A stretch of DNA of 64,000 bases, from the NCBI GenBank assembly GCA_030620095.1, contig JAUTXW010003832.1, positions 434,001 through 498,000 of the forward strand. The letters are read 5' to 3'. The notes under the pieces are model-generated. The model did no database searches, was not told where the DNA came from, and was given only the letters and a program-made list of their open reading frames with translations. Positions 21,189 through 33,532 of this stretch are shown here, one piece after another. Within the stretch, counting starts at the first letter, position 1. The number at the start of each line of letters is the position of its first letter. A program made the position numbers and the translations under genes. Origin of the DNA: Kuschelorhynchus macadamiae (Eukaryota; Arthropoda; Insecta; Coleoptera; Curculionidae).

Positions 21189-23632
21189 GTAAAATATGTT
21201 CATTTTGATTGACTTTTAATAAAACAATACTTAGAAAATACTTTTGTATTTATAGAAAAATAATAACAAATAAAAAGTTAAGTTAATGTTATTAAATTAT
21301 AATATTAATTAAATACCTGTAAAGATTTTTGTTTAACAAAATAATTGTTAGACTCCTAAAACTTCTTTGGAATTTTCTCTGTACGATTTCAAAAGAGATT
21401 AACCATTTTGATTTAAATTATTATAATTTATTTCTAATTGTTTATAAAAATGAAGTAAAATTTATGTCAAAATATGGTAACTAAATTAGAAAACAAAAAG
21501 ATGACATCTTTTGTTCTGTAGGAAATCATTGAGCCGTGTGGTTGGAAAGTGATTTCCTTGACATTTTTGCCATTTTTTCTACAAGAAGTGTAGTTTTTCG
21601 CCTTTATACTTGGTTGCAATGTTTCTATGAACCATAAGCATTTTGCTGCTATATAAATAAAGTTATTTTTGGCAGTTTAAACTTGACTTCTGATTTTGGT
21701 TTAAAAGACCAGTGAAATGTCATTGGCAAGTCCTATTTCTAATTATTTTAATAGTTTAAAAACAAAAAAAATTATCTTGGATACTCCTGCAATTTTAAGT
21801 CATAAAGCTAGATTAAAATCAGACATACCTTTAAATGTATCTGCAATTAGATGTACTTAGGCTTCGCTTGTTATAGGCCTTTTTTTCTGTGGGTCATCAC
21901 TCACTCTCACCATTTGTGTCTACTCTGGGAACCCTCTGAACAGGAACACTAGCCGCCACTCACCTAATTGATGCTCTGAGCTATCGAGGACTCCTTTATA
22001 GCCCAAGTTACTGCAGATAGTGGAGTGGAAACCAGGTTTTATTTGTGCAGATATGTTGTCTTAGGACCCATCCTAATTGTCCAAGTTATTTTCATCACCA
22101 TTTGTAGATAATCACACCTAAATTCTCAGACGAACTATGAATATATCACACATATAAAATTCTTCGGCTGTCTTTAGTTGTTCTGAGGGGTTATACTAAA
22201 TATTATACTCGGTATTTAATTCAAGAAAGAATAGGTTCTAGACTAGTAAACTTTAGTACCTTTTTCACAGTTTTAATGTAAAATATTCATTAAATTATAG
22301 TGGTTATGTTTACGGTACAGAAATATTTAAAGTTTTTCTAGCACACCCAATCGCGCAAACTCTAGATCGTTAGGATAACCCAGTTTCCTCTATTAAGGAG
22401 CGCATAACATAACTTCTTTGAAACTATTACATTAAGTAAATAGTTCACTAAGCTCACTATTATCATTGCTCACTCACTTTAATTCATAACTAGTGCACTT
22501 GTTTCAAATCCATAAATCTCTTGTTGATTTGTTGCACTTTAACGAACTCTATATGAAAGATTATCTCTTCTTGGCGTAATGTTTTCCTGTTTTTCGTTTA
22601 TGAACATTTGGGTAACCAGCATTTACTGAAGGGCATAAAAACAGGTCACGCCTGTATTACCCATACCACTCTATGCTTGAAGAGAGCTGGTCGGCGCCCT
22701 ATAAGTTCTGGTTCGTTGTAACAGAACATCAAGCAAATATCATGATCACTTATTCTGTTACATAGGTCCAAGCACAGCTGTAAAATTAACATGGACTTAG
22801 GCGTCCCCTTTTCTCCTTTCCTTTCCAAACTTAGCTGAAAGCACCCTATTTCATCCTTGTCCCACTGTTAACATACATTATTCCTAAACTCGAAATTCCT
22901 ATACATTCCTGACCCCAAATATTTCTACTTCTTTTCTCAGCAATCTTATTTTGCACCGCCATTTACCTTTCCCCATTCATCATCTCGGGCTCCTCTTCTT
23001 TTTTTACATAGCTAAATATCTTTAATAAATAACAAAGGTTTATTCAAAAAATTTAAATTTCTGAACATGGTTTTGGTGAGGAAAAAGAAACGTCAAATAA
23101 GCAGAAATTATATTGAATATAATTGACCGAAATACACAAGAGAAAGTAGTACAAAACATATCCATAATAAACGTGTTTTATTTATATTGTGCTACAGTAA
23201 TAGAAAAAGTATAATATTTTACTCGCAAGTAGTGGTTATTACAAAAGATCTATTTTAGGTTACGCAATAGGTAACTTATTTCAATGGGACGCCTTGAATT
23301 GGTCCGGCGACATCACTGCTCACCAAAACTATATAATTTCGTGCGGTAACCCTCGGCGTTTCCAATAATTAAATATTAAAAAGAGATCTTTTAGTTAAAA
23401 AAGAATATTGAATTTGGTTGTTAATCATTGGGGTTGAAATTTGATAGAGGTTAGCTTGAAGTAAAGTTTCTAGGAGTAAGCATATGCTTTAATAAAAAAC
23501 AAACATTCCTACAGAAACCTGAATAACTAAATGACAGAAACAACGCTAAATATTATTTTAATCGCAAAGCAGTTTTGAACCTATTGGATTATACAGGAAA
23601 GGAACATTTTTTGCTTTTGGAGATATTTGTAT
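21189..23632. other. Gene-free stretch with two GC-richer patches
   Basis: Mostly AT-rich. Patches at 21,850-22,080 and 22,640-22,850 are GC-richer and look like repeat-derived sequence. The second has a 60-codon minus-strand ORF (MERKGEKGTPKSM...) that I cannot relate to any family. No RNA gene was recognised. Confidence 0.3.
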
Positions 23633-24172
23633 GTACGGGATGAGTTATTATATTATGACACCCACCTACAAGGTTATTTATTAACAAAGGTAGAGAAAAT
23701 GTGTAAATATAAAATGTGTAGGGTAAAAAATACGTTTTTTTTTAATGGCATACCCTGTAAATTGTTTATTTGTATGAAAAACCATTCTCTACTAATTCCA
23801 AAAATATATAATTTGATTATATTGGCGCAAGGCGTTTATTAATTATTTAATAAGGTAATATTATAATATAATGCAAAACTTGTTATACCAAAATAATTGA
23901 AAAACTGGTTGCGCCAAAGTAGTCAAATTATATATTTTTGAAATCAGAAAAAGACAACACAAATTATGAAAATACAGGGTGTTCCATTTAAAAAAATGTA
24001 TTTCGCTACATTTTAAGAGCATATAGATAGGCATGCGATACTCGTTTGTTTTTTTCATAACGGATTCTGACGGTTTAAAAGAAATCCTAAAGCTTTTATA
24101 TTTACACTTTTTCTCTATCTTCGTTAATAAACCCTGTAGGTAGGTGTCAAATATAATGACTCACCCTGTACG
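23633..24172. repeat. Foldback (inverted-repeat) element, ~540 bp
   Basis: The left arm starts GTACGGGATGAGTTATTATA and the right arm ends ATAATGACTCACCCTGTACG, so the arms pair outward in. Further matching blocks run inward in mirrored order: GACACCCACCTACA against TGTAGGTAGGTGTC, GAGAAAATGTGTAAATATAAAA against its complement near 24,100, and ATATATAATTTGATTATATTGGCGCAA against its diverged complement near 23,905. About 70 bp separate the arms. No coding capacity. It has the form of a MITE or foldback element with imperfect arms. Confidence 0.7.
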
Positions 24173-24674
24173 TTTTTGTAGCAAGTCAAAAAAAAATTGT
24201 CATTTTTTTAAATAGATAATCAAAAAGAAGCTAAACACCTTCTTCTTACTGAACACATCGTAATAAGACAAACGGATTTTTCATTATCAACAAAATTTGG
24301 CGGAAACAATATAAATAGCAAAATAGTTATTTTTTTTGGACGAATCGAATAATAAAGGTCAATATAGCTACCACAGAAAAATATATATATCGGGGTACAG
24401 CCGCAAATTATATTTGGCAAAAGTCTGCGGTCGCTACACACTTGGCAAAATTGCGCGTTAATGTCTCGGATTAGAGGAGCCTAAAAGTTGCCGTGTCTTG
24501 TTCGATCTACTGCGTAGCTATATTGATCTATTCTATTACTAACAAAAATGAAGCTCATCTGATCGTGATCATTACTTGCTCACTAAATAATATACTATTA
24601 CTTGTCAAAAGAGCAGTTGTAGACACAAAAATGTATTATAGTAATGATAGGTTTTCCTAATTCTATAATTATAT
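24173..24674. other. Spacer without recognised genes
   Basis: A 73-codon minus-strand ORF at 24,220-24,441 shows no motif I recognise. Sequence is otherwise unremarkable. Confidence 0.25.
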
Positions 24675-24935
24675 TATTGTGCAACATTCACATGTGTCGT
24701 GCAAATACATGTTTGGAAAAGGCGACACTCTGTGAATAAAATTAATTAGTGTATGTAAATATTGTATCCTTCTGTAGATTAGGACCATAACTAATCTCCG
24801 CTTTTAAAATGGCCCTAAACAATCCACCACTAGAACAATAACACAAAGTTCTGGGTATTATATGAGATCAATATTAGGCCCAACATAACATAGCTAGCAG
24901 TACACTAGTAAGAAAACGTGTATAAAATTGAATAA
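24675..24935 (+). repeat. Dispersed direct repeat, copy 2
   Basis: Partner of 19,800-20,070, same orientation, about 4.87 kb downstream. It carries the same ordered blocks with more substitutions. No terminal repeats were visible. Confidence 0.7.
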
Positions 24936-27900
24936 ATCTAATATCATTCATACTCGTGGTCTTGCGAAATCTGTGGTGTTATGACTTGATGAATAATTAA
25001 GTCTAGACGGGTAACTTCCTAAAGATCCCAAAAAAGTTATAAATAATTGCTTTAATTAAAGGTTGAAAGCAGAAAGGTTAATTAAATTATTCATATTATA
25101 TTTGTTACCATGTTGAGAATATCTTCTCTGTTTGGATCTTATTTGTTATTATTAACAGTAGTTAAAATTGCGTTTGACGTGGGATTGAAACCAATATAAT
25201 AACTATTTCAGCTTTGTAGGCAATGTAAGATTGAAAACTTGGAGTTTTCTCTAAATTCCAAAAAGTGCAATTTTAAATGGCTGTAGGTATAGTTTAGACC
25301 AAAATAAATTTGTGCTTTAATAACTTTTTCATATTTAATCGATGTTTGTCATTTTTGAATATGTTATAAGCTAATGCAATCCAAGTAAATGGCTTTGCTA
25401 ATTTTGTAAAAAGAATGCGCGCGACCGGACTAAGAGAAGAAACGATGCATTTAAGGTCGTTGTAAAAATAAACTAGATAAAATAAAAAATTCTCAGATAA
25501 TTATAAACTATTTGGAAATTGTCAGAAAAAATAATACATTTAAAAGTTTCATAATAATATTCCTCTTTCTTTTTAACCATAATTAATTGATTTTTGATAT
25601 ATATGATTTTATTAAGTAGCAATGGTGATCATTACTACAGCCTCAATAAAACCGTTCATTCAAAAAAAATTAATTTAATTTTCCGTTCTTTAAAATTTTT
25701 ACTTTAACTTTCAGTGCCAGAAAAGGCATTTTTTTTTTGTTAAGTGATGCAATCAACTTAAATATTTATTTCAAGCAAGTTCTTGTCAACAATCGTGTCG
25801 AAATTTACTAAATATGCTAGGTTTATTAGACAGAAAATTAATACACGTATATATTTAAGAAAAAAATACATGAATGTGGTCAGCATTATTGACCGCTCAT
25901 AAGTGCCTCTGCCACTAACCTACTGCAGATTATATCCAACAAAAAATAGTATTTTTGATACTTTTATGATGTAATCCATAGAATTTAAATCAGGGCAGTT
26001 CGGTGTAGCTTTTTCCATTTCTTCGACGAGCAGGTTTAGCTTTTAACAATCCAGCAGTTCCTCTTAAAAATTTCAGGAAGTGCCCTTAAAAAACTGCCGA
26101 TGGCCAGATTGTTCTTTTTGTACACAGCATGGGTTAATTTAATGCAAAGAGAATTGCTCCGTACATACCGTATGTGTACCAAAAAATGACAAAAAAAATT
26201 AAAAACTCGAAAAAAAATGAGTAAGTACATATCACTTAAGAAAATAGTATACCATACTAATTTTATTGGACAAAACTATTAAATATTTTTCTAAATTATG
26301 TACTGAAAAAGATTGTCTTTTACCGCTTAATAGTCTTTTATAGGTAGAAAAACTATGCTCTCTACCCAGCTAGCACTAAAGTAGCTACAACTGTTTTTAC
26401 TACTACTCTTTAAGAGCTTTTACATATTTACTAATAATCCTACTATGTATCAACAAACACTTTGGGTTACAGGTTCTTAAGTATTATATATATATATTTG
26501 TTACTGCGAATAATACTTTATAGTAATTTTCCATAAAAAGTAATTATTTAATAACTACTGCCAAGGACCAACTTAAGGAATTGACTCCAAGGTCGTCATT
26601 TCTTTTCCGTTGCATAATAGTAAAGTTACTGTTTCTATTCTATTTACTAAATTACAACTTTTAAATATCAGTACCTTCTTGAACTTTGCAGAGACTACTC
26701 CATTACGTTCAAATGTACTCCTATAACATATTACTATAAAGTAAAACGAGTCGTTGCAGAGTAGAAAAAATTATCGTCTACTGCTACTTTAAACTGGCTA
26801 TTACCAGTCGTTATTCTTCTGTTGCAACTTAGAAGTAAGAATTACAGTAAATATTTACTACAAGTAAACTATTACCTCTTGTACTTGAAGTTCCGGAGAT
26901 AAGGGGCGCTGGTACGAGATCGGTCGGTGATTTTATAAGGACAGTGGCATCAACAGAGTAATTGTTCGACCATATTGCTGCTAAAATCGTTTTGTTTACT
27001 TTTCGCCTACGTGGTTTTCTTATGAGCTTTGTTGTTTTAGTGTCTCATTTTATTAAAATGAATATTAATTCAAACCAGAAGTTCTCAGCCATTCGCCATA
27101 TGGAGAAATATATTTAAGCCTGGTTCACCTGTTTTTTGCTTGTAATTATAAAGTGTTTGTGATGAATGTGTAAATAACTATAACCGTAAGTGTCTTAAGT
27201 TTAAGTTTACTCCAAGAAAAATTATTAAATATTGCACGTTATTATATTTTGGTTTTATTTTGCTGTAAAAGACAATATTGTTTCATGTTTTAGTGTATGT
27301 TTTACTTCATTCAGCACCTCAATTTGAGATAGAAGCTTTCTAAGGTTAGCATAAAAGAAATTTTATTTTGTAGGCCTTCTTCAGTATATATTACATTACT
27401 AAATTCATTTGGCAGACAACTCTCATTAGTCGCTTGTACAAACATTGTTATTTGTTAAAAATCTAAATGAAAAAGTAAGTTTGTACTAGATAGTTCGAAT
27501 AGATTTATTAAAGTAAAACATTAACATAACCCTACATTTACAACTGACGCTGACAGATGTTGTCAATATAAAAGTAGATTAATTTAGTCATATTTTGCGA
27601 AAAACTAACGATAATATGGGTGCCCCCATTTAAATCTTTATAAATTTTGCATCAATTTAGCGGGTGGGCTTCTATTGTCGCCACTATCGTTCTAAAGTCA
27701 TTGTAATTCGATCTACAGCTATTAATTAGTTGCGTATGTGTTGTGTTATCGTCTACAAGTAACAAGTTAAAATGGTTCACAATGGCTTCACATACCGTAA
27801 GAAAAAAAAGTAACTTTCGTCACTCATTTTATAGAAAATTAAAAATATCACAACTTGGTTATATCATACCTGAACAAAACAAACTAAAGCGCTATTTTAA

Positions 27901-29760
27901 GGAAAACAAATAAATACGAAACAAAGGGTTATGGTTAAGAATATAATAGATGGCAGAATTATAGTAGTGACTCAAGTACCGCAACTCTCCGCATGCTATG
28001 ACACAACGCATTAAATTTTAAAGAGCCGGCGGAATATTGGGAACATTCCGTAACCGCTTGGTAATAATATACAGTATAAATTTAATAAGAACTTCAATAT
28101 AATTGAGTACAAGTGACAGTTGCGTATTTAAAGAATTCTAAAACTAAAAGTCCAAGAGAACGCCATTGTTTATTTTCATCTCCCCTGTAAATATTTAGCT
28201 ATGATGCTTATTTTTGTGAGTATAAAGATTAAAAATGCATACAAATCATCACTCTTTATAATAAAATATTTAATGATAATTACTATTTAAACCAAAGCCC
28301 AAAATTACGTTTTTAAGATTTAAATTGGCCAATATATTTGACCAAAATTTATTGAAAATTAACGAATTTTAAAGGCACGTAATTTTTTTACGATTATCAG
28401 TAGCATATTCAACAGAGAAATTGCCTGCGTTTTAATTTTAGGTCCTTAGCGTAGCCAGAAAACTAAGTGAAACGCATGTACCTTACTTTATATACCAATA
28501 ACGTATTCTCAACTAGAGTGTGTGTAGTGGCCATAACTGTTTTGTTTGTATTAAAACGAGCCAAATATATTTTTAAAATGGACTAAATAAAGACAGAAAT
28601 TACTTGAATTATTACTATTCGGCTACTTAAATGGAACTATACAATTCCGTACTCTCTACGTAATAGTCAAAGTCACAGTTACATGCTATTCAAGAAATAG
28701 TTACCCTAAAATTGTTCCCCATTTTGGTAATGACTACGTAGTCTCAGCTTAAGCAGAACGTGGCGACACCAACTTCCGGTTACTTCAATGAAAATACTTG
28801 TGATAACAATGACGTATTCATGACTAAAAATACAACTTGGGTATACACAGAGTGGTTTGAAAATGATTCGCGAATGGAAAATTGAGCAATACAGCATGAT
28901 TTCTCTTCTCACATTTTCTTTGTGCAATGGAGTGCTACTATGAGTGTTTATCAGATATTTTCATCATTTTCATATTTGCATCTGAAAAACTCTAAAGTGT
29001 GTACCGCTTTCCCACATTATTTGCAAAAAAATCACCTTCTAATGTTATTTGCGGATGAGATTTTATCCTCAATGATATTTTGGTAGACATCTTAAAATTC
29101 ACAACTCAATGATACACCTCACACGGTAAATAGTTTACATCTAAGTGAATAGCTAAATATGACTGATATATAGATTTAATATTTTCTGTAGGGAATGACG
29201 TTATTACGTTAAGGAAAATCCCTGGCTGCAAAATTTTGCCTACCGAATGCAATAAAATATTTAGGGTGGGTTTTTCCGAAGGTTTTACTCGATTGCCATA
29301 TATTTTTTACTTGGGAATTCAAATATTTTACCTACCTAGCTAACAAATGGCAGGCAAATATTATAGATAATACATTTGATCTAAAATATGCAACTTTATG
29401 CAGAAATTGTTAAAATATGAAAATATTGCATAAATATACATTTTGCATATAACCCGAGCTTTAGTTATAATAATGAAAAAATATATACTGCCTGATATTG
29501 AAAATAAAACACGTCGATTTTTCCCATAAGATGCAATACAAACTTATTATGATACAGATTGTGGTGTCTTCCTTAAAAAGCAATAAATCAAGAAAAAAAC
29601 ATAATGTCAGCAGAAAATAAGTCTACACATATATTGCAACTCGAGTGTGACATTGTAACTGGTAATCTTGGCAGGGTGAGAGAAATGTTGAGGGAAGTCT
29701 TCCAATGTTAAGTAAATGAAACAGTTTGTTTTCTTAGTTCTTAACATCCTGTAGGGGTGA
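24936..29760. other. Long gene-free AT-rich region
   Basis: No ORF above about 75 codons and none with recognisable motifs. A small GC-richer patch at 26,890-27,010 is followed by a TATA-like ATATATTTAAGCC (about 27,110) and by ACCGTAAGT (about 27,185), which could be a promoter plus a non-coding first exon. This is weak. Another ATG close to a donor-like GTAAGA occurs at 27,772. Nothing else is seen. Confidence 0.3.
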
Positions 29761-29779
29761 CCGTTACAGTGTCGACATT

Positions 29780-30690
29780 CTGCTTTTTTTTATCCGACTT
29801 GAAAAAAGGAGGAGGATCTCAATTCGACCTGTATGTATTTTTTATGTTTATTTGCGCACATTGTCTAAACGGCTTGGCCTATTTTGATGAATCAAACACC
29901 AAATTGTAGAGGATGTCTTCCTGGTGGTCCCATATATTTTAATGTTAAATCCGTTCACCCATTTTTTTGTAATACTAATATTTAAAAACACACAGGTATA
30001 AGGGTGATAAAGGCATCGAGTTTTATAATTAAATTTATATTTTTTTAAATACCCTTTTCAAACTATAGCAATGAGGTGTATAATAGACATAACCCCACTT
30101 GCTAAAAAGGTATCTGTTTTGCTATCCCGTTATTTAATTTTATGTATACAGGGTGATCATGAAAATGTGCAACCTCAAAATCTAGTTTTTTACTTGACCT
30201 AACCTAACCTAACCTAATCTAACCGACTTCAAGAGAAGAGGAGGTTATCAGTTTGACCCTATGTAGTTTTTTTACGTCCATTACTCCGCGATGGTGTGAT
30301 CAATTTGGATGAAATTTTTAGGGGACATTCAGGATATTGCTGGAGTGGTCCCATAGCTAACATATCAAGAAATGTTAAAATGGCGGTCATTTTGTTGTTA
30401 TTTTGTTTGTACATCGATTACTCCGCGATGGTTTGACCAATTTAGATAAAACTTTTAAGGTATATTCAGGATGTTGCCGGAGTGGTGCCATATCAGGAAT
30501 ATTAAAATTTTGTTTTTTAAGCCAAGATATATTGCAAGAAGTTTTTTAATATTCTACTCTCGCGTCTCGATTCTACGCGTTTACTATTATATCAAGAAAA
30601 AATATTATGCAGTGTACCATTTGTTAAACCTGATTGTTACAATAAAACTCGTATAGATAAAACTAGAAAGGATGAAAAAAAATTATAAGA
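29780..30690 (+). repeat. Unclassified insect repeat with 'CCGACTTGAAAAAAGGAGGAGG' head
   Basis: Two heads (29,792 CCGACTTGAAAAAAGGAGG and 30,224 CCGACTTCAAGAGAAGAGG) each precede a block containing TTTGATGAATC/TTTGGATGAAA and GGTCCCATA. From 30,281 a unit starting TTACTCCGCGATGGT repeats once at 30,418 (period 137). A fragment of the same family lies at 47,222-47,270. Non-coding in this copy. Possibly the 3' tail of a retroelement, but I cannot name it. Confidence 0.55.
30198..30224 (-). repeat. Interstitial (CCTAA)n tract
   Basis: Four perfect CCTAA units, one TCTAA variant and a trailing CC. The reverse complement is TTAGG, the common arthropod telomere unit. It lies between a CAGGGTG-type terminus and the repeat head at 30,224. 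Confidence 0.85.
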
Positions 30691-31149
30691 AAATTACACC
30701 GGCTTCAAAAAAATGCACTAAAAAGTGAAAAATAATATTTTTGTCTACAAGACTGCGGAAAACTTCACTTTTCCGCACTCATTTTAGTTTAAAACGAGCT
30801 ACTTTTCCGCATAACCCCGTTTTTTTGAAATATACTTACTGATTTTAAATATTTAAACATATATTGATACGCTGATAGTTAGCAAAATCATTTAAGAACA
30901 TACATTTGCTAGAATCCTGTTATAATTTTCAACAAAATAGTAAAAAATTTGTAGAACATGATTTAAAAAATTGTTTAATGGCTCTCGTATTATGCCTTAT
31001 ATAATCAATGTTAAGCAATAATAAACACCTGCTTTTTTTATTTGGCAGTTTGAATCACCATAGACACAATATAAATATATGCGTGTCATTCATTGTCAAT
31101 CAAAACTAATTTTGCTGTCCCTGATTTTTGTCATAGTAAAACCTGAGCA
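30691..31149. other. Probable 5' untranslated part of the recombinase element
   Basis: Contains ACTTTTCCGCA blocks on both strands around 30,760-30,820. Similar ACTTTTCCG sequence occurs past the recombinase 3' end near 36,280. This suggests the two stretches belong to one element, but no clear terminus is seen. Confidence 0.3.
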
Positions 31150-31470
31150 AAATTGTTTTAATTGATTCTTCAGACGAAAATTTGCCAGAGTCAGTGTTGG
31201 AAGCAGCTAGAACTGCAAACTTCAATCTGCTACCATCAAAATCCCGTCATAGGTATGAAAAAGAATATATTCTGTTTAACACCTGGTATCAAACTAAAGG
31301 CATCAAAACTTTGAAAGAACCTATTTTTTGGCATATTTCGCCGAACTTTCCAAAACATGTAAGCCAAACACGCTTTGGTCCAGATACTCAATATTAAGAA
31401 GTATGATCAAACTCAATGGAAACATGGATTTAAGTAAGTCACGACCTATTTAAAAAAACAAAATCTTGGA
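31150..31470 (+). pseudogene. Crypton-like tyrosine recombinase, N-terminal fragment
   Basis: Reads SSDENLPESVLEAARTANFN, then LLPSKSRHRYEKEYILFNTW. After a frame change near 31,350 it reads ALWSRYSILRSMIKLN and LSKSRPI. This is the SAM-like core-binding domain order (LP...A...NLLP.KS...Y...Y..F..W ... LW..YS.L.S....) of the animal Crypton-like recombinases. The coding unit breaks near 31,470 and resumes at 33,530, with an unrelated mobile-element gene between. Confidence 0.6.
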
Positions 31471-31499
31471 ATTAGACCAAATATATTTTTGATGAAATC

Positions 31500-33018
31500 A
31501 CAAGCCAGGCCATTTTCCGAAAATGTAAAAAAAGCCTACTTTAAATATTTTGGTGTGTTAATTGGGGATCAAGATAAGCGGTGGGCTCCCCATGTGTGCT
31601 GTGTTAGTTGTAGTGTATCATTGGTGCAGTGGATGAAGTGAAAAATAAAAAGTATGCCTTTGTAGTTCCAATGGTATGGCGAGAACCCACCAATCATTCT
31701 GACGATTGTTATTTTTGCCTGACAAAGACTGAAAGGTTATTCCAAAAAGGGAAAGCACAATATAGAATATCCAAATTTGCAATCTGCCGTACGACCTGTT
31801 CCTCATAATGCAAATTTGCCAGTACCGATTACGCCTTTACATTGGCAAGCTATTGATTTGGTAGATAATGGAGATAACGCATCATCAGGCAGCTCAGAAG
31901 AACGGTGCACCGATTCCACTTTTATCACAGGTCCAAGTTCCGGCGAGCCACATTTGATTGTGTGTGTGAATTAAATGATTTAGTACGTGATTTGAGGTTA
32001 TCCAAGCAACAGTCAGAACTTCTGGGTTCCCGTCTTAAGGAATGGAACCTATTGGACAAAAATTACGAATTTCTGAAAAAGAAATGCTAGGTTTTCTGAA
32101 TTCTACAGTATGTAAAATTTGTTGTGCACATTCACTAGATATAATTTAAAGCAGGAACTTGATGTTGAACATTCTCCCCGTGAGTGGCGCTTATTCATAG
32201 ACTCATCTAAATATAGCTTAAAAGCTGTGTTATTGCATAATGGAAATTTAAAACCCTCTGTGCCAGTTTCCCATTCAGTTGCAATGAATTTAAATTATGA
32301 AAATATGCGCACGATTTTGGATAAAATAAACTACAGTAGGTTTACAAAATATTACTGTTTGTTTACGGGACAGTCGTGCAATAAATCAGCATTATGTAAC
32401 AAAAATTTGGCCAGAAAGAAGAGAATTTCAACCGATATCTCAAAATGTTAAATTTATACCCCTTATTGATCCCCAAAAAATATCCTTTTGCCTCCCCTTC
32501 ACATTAAACTTGGGCTGATGAAAAACTTTGTGAAGGCTTTGAATAAAGATGGTGATGGATTTAAATACCTAAGATAAGCCTTTCCCCAGTTAAGTGATTC
32601 CAAATTAAAAGAAGGCATTTTTATTGGGCCACAAAGCAGAAAATTGCTGGACGATGTCAATTTTACGGAAAAGCTTACCAGGCAGGAACTCAGAACATGG
32701 AATTCATTTGTTAATGTAGTAAGAGGATTTTTAGGCAACAATATGGATGAAAATTATGAACAATTAGTTAATAAACTCTTAGATGCCTATAAAGCGCTTG
32801 GTGTCAGAATGTCATTAAAAATTCACTTCCTCCATTCCCATCTGTCATTTTTTCCTAAAAATTTGGGAGCTGTTAGTGACGAGCAGGGTGAAAGGTTTCA
32901 CCAAGATATCAGAACAATGGAAATTCGGTACCAAGGACGATGGGATCCAGCCATGATACGTGACTACTGTTGGTTTTTGAAGAGAGAAGCTAGGACACCT
33001 CATAAATGGAAAAAATAA
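31500..33018 (+). pseudogene. Unclassified arthropod mobile-element protein, degenerate
   Basis: Open pieces in changing frames follow one conserved order. 31,520-31,620: FSENVKKAYFKYFGVLIGDQ, then KRWAPHVCC. 31,660-31,720: FVVPMVWREPTNHSDDCYFC. 31,765-32,085: LQSAVRPVPHNANLPVP, LNDLVRDLRLSKQQSELLGS. 32,170-32,330: EWRLFIDSSKYSLKAVLLHN. 32,500-33,018: LKIHFLHSHLSFFPKNLG, DEQGERFHQDIRTMEIRYQG and MIRDYCWFLKRE. This family is common in arthropod genomes as uncharacterised multi-copy proteins. Asp in LFIDSS and Glu in GERFHQD could be acidic catalytic residues, but that is conjecture. Stops near 31,641 and 32,576, and the loss of the segment around 32,340-32,430, disable it. Confidence 0.55.
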
Positions 33019-33226
33019 AGTTTAATTAGTGTTTTAAGTTAATATTTTTCTCGTTTGCTTTTCTCTTAGATGTATGTTATGTTTCATAGGCGAAAACTGT
33101 AAACATAGTCAATAAACAGGGTTAAGAATTTTCTGAAATCATTTTTTTCTATAGATATTAAGTATCGTAACACTCGATATGGTTCTACAACTCTAACAAG
33201 AAAACCTTACGTGCTACAACTTTCTA

Positions 33227-33438
33227 TTTGTCATTTTCGTATTTGGATAGGTCCATTCTATTAGATTATGCTATTCTGATTTGTGTTACAACAAAATTTT
33301 TTTTGTCGGCCAGTGATAATTTAATCAAAAAATTTGTCATTTTCGTATTTGGATAGGTCCATTCTATTAGATTATGCTATTCTGATTTGTGTTACAACAA
33401 AATTTTTTTTGTCGGCCAGTGATAATTTAATCAAAAAA
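33227..33438 (+). repeat. Perfect 106-bp tandem duplication
   Basis: Copy 1 is 33,227-33,332 and copy 2 is 33,333-33,438; each starts TTTGTCATTTTCGTATTTGG and ends TTAATCAAAAAA. I see no mismatch. It is either a very recent duplication or an assembly artefact. Confidence 0.95.
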
Positions 33439-33532
33439 TATAATGATAGTCAATTCGGTGTTTTGATGTCTAATACTACTTATTAAGTCTTAATGTCTTT
33501 ATTAGTTTGGCGCCGACTTCAGGGAGTAAAAT
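33432..33532 (+). repeat. Segment repeated at 36,408-36,516
   Basis: Shares GTCAATTCGGTGTTTTGATG, CTAATACTACTTA and TTAGTTTGGCGCCGACTTCAGGG in the same order and orientation with 36,408-36,516. The two copies bracket the recombinase C-terminal part and the mariner insertion, so they may be a duplicated element edge. Confidence 0.75.

Noticed and set aside
22646..22828. 60-codon minus-strand ORF in a GC-richer patch
   Set aside because: No recognised family, no neighbouring coding segments, and length within chance expectation.
24220..24441. Possible Tc1/mariner fragment
   Set aside because: Some local resemblance to transposase sequence on the plus strand, but no catalytic motif or consistent frame was found.
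26890..27190. Possible promoter and non-coding first exon
   Set aside because: A TATA-like box and one donor-like site are expected by chance in this composition; no transcript or downstream exon visible.
27772..27810. Short ORF MVHNGFTYRKKK near a donor-like GTAAGA
   Set aside because: Twelve codons, no acceptor or downstream exon recognised; cannot be supported as a host gene start.
33227..33438. Possible CRISPR-like or satellite array
   Set aside because: Only two contiguous copies without spacers in eukaryotic DNA.
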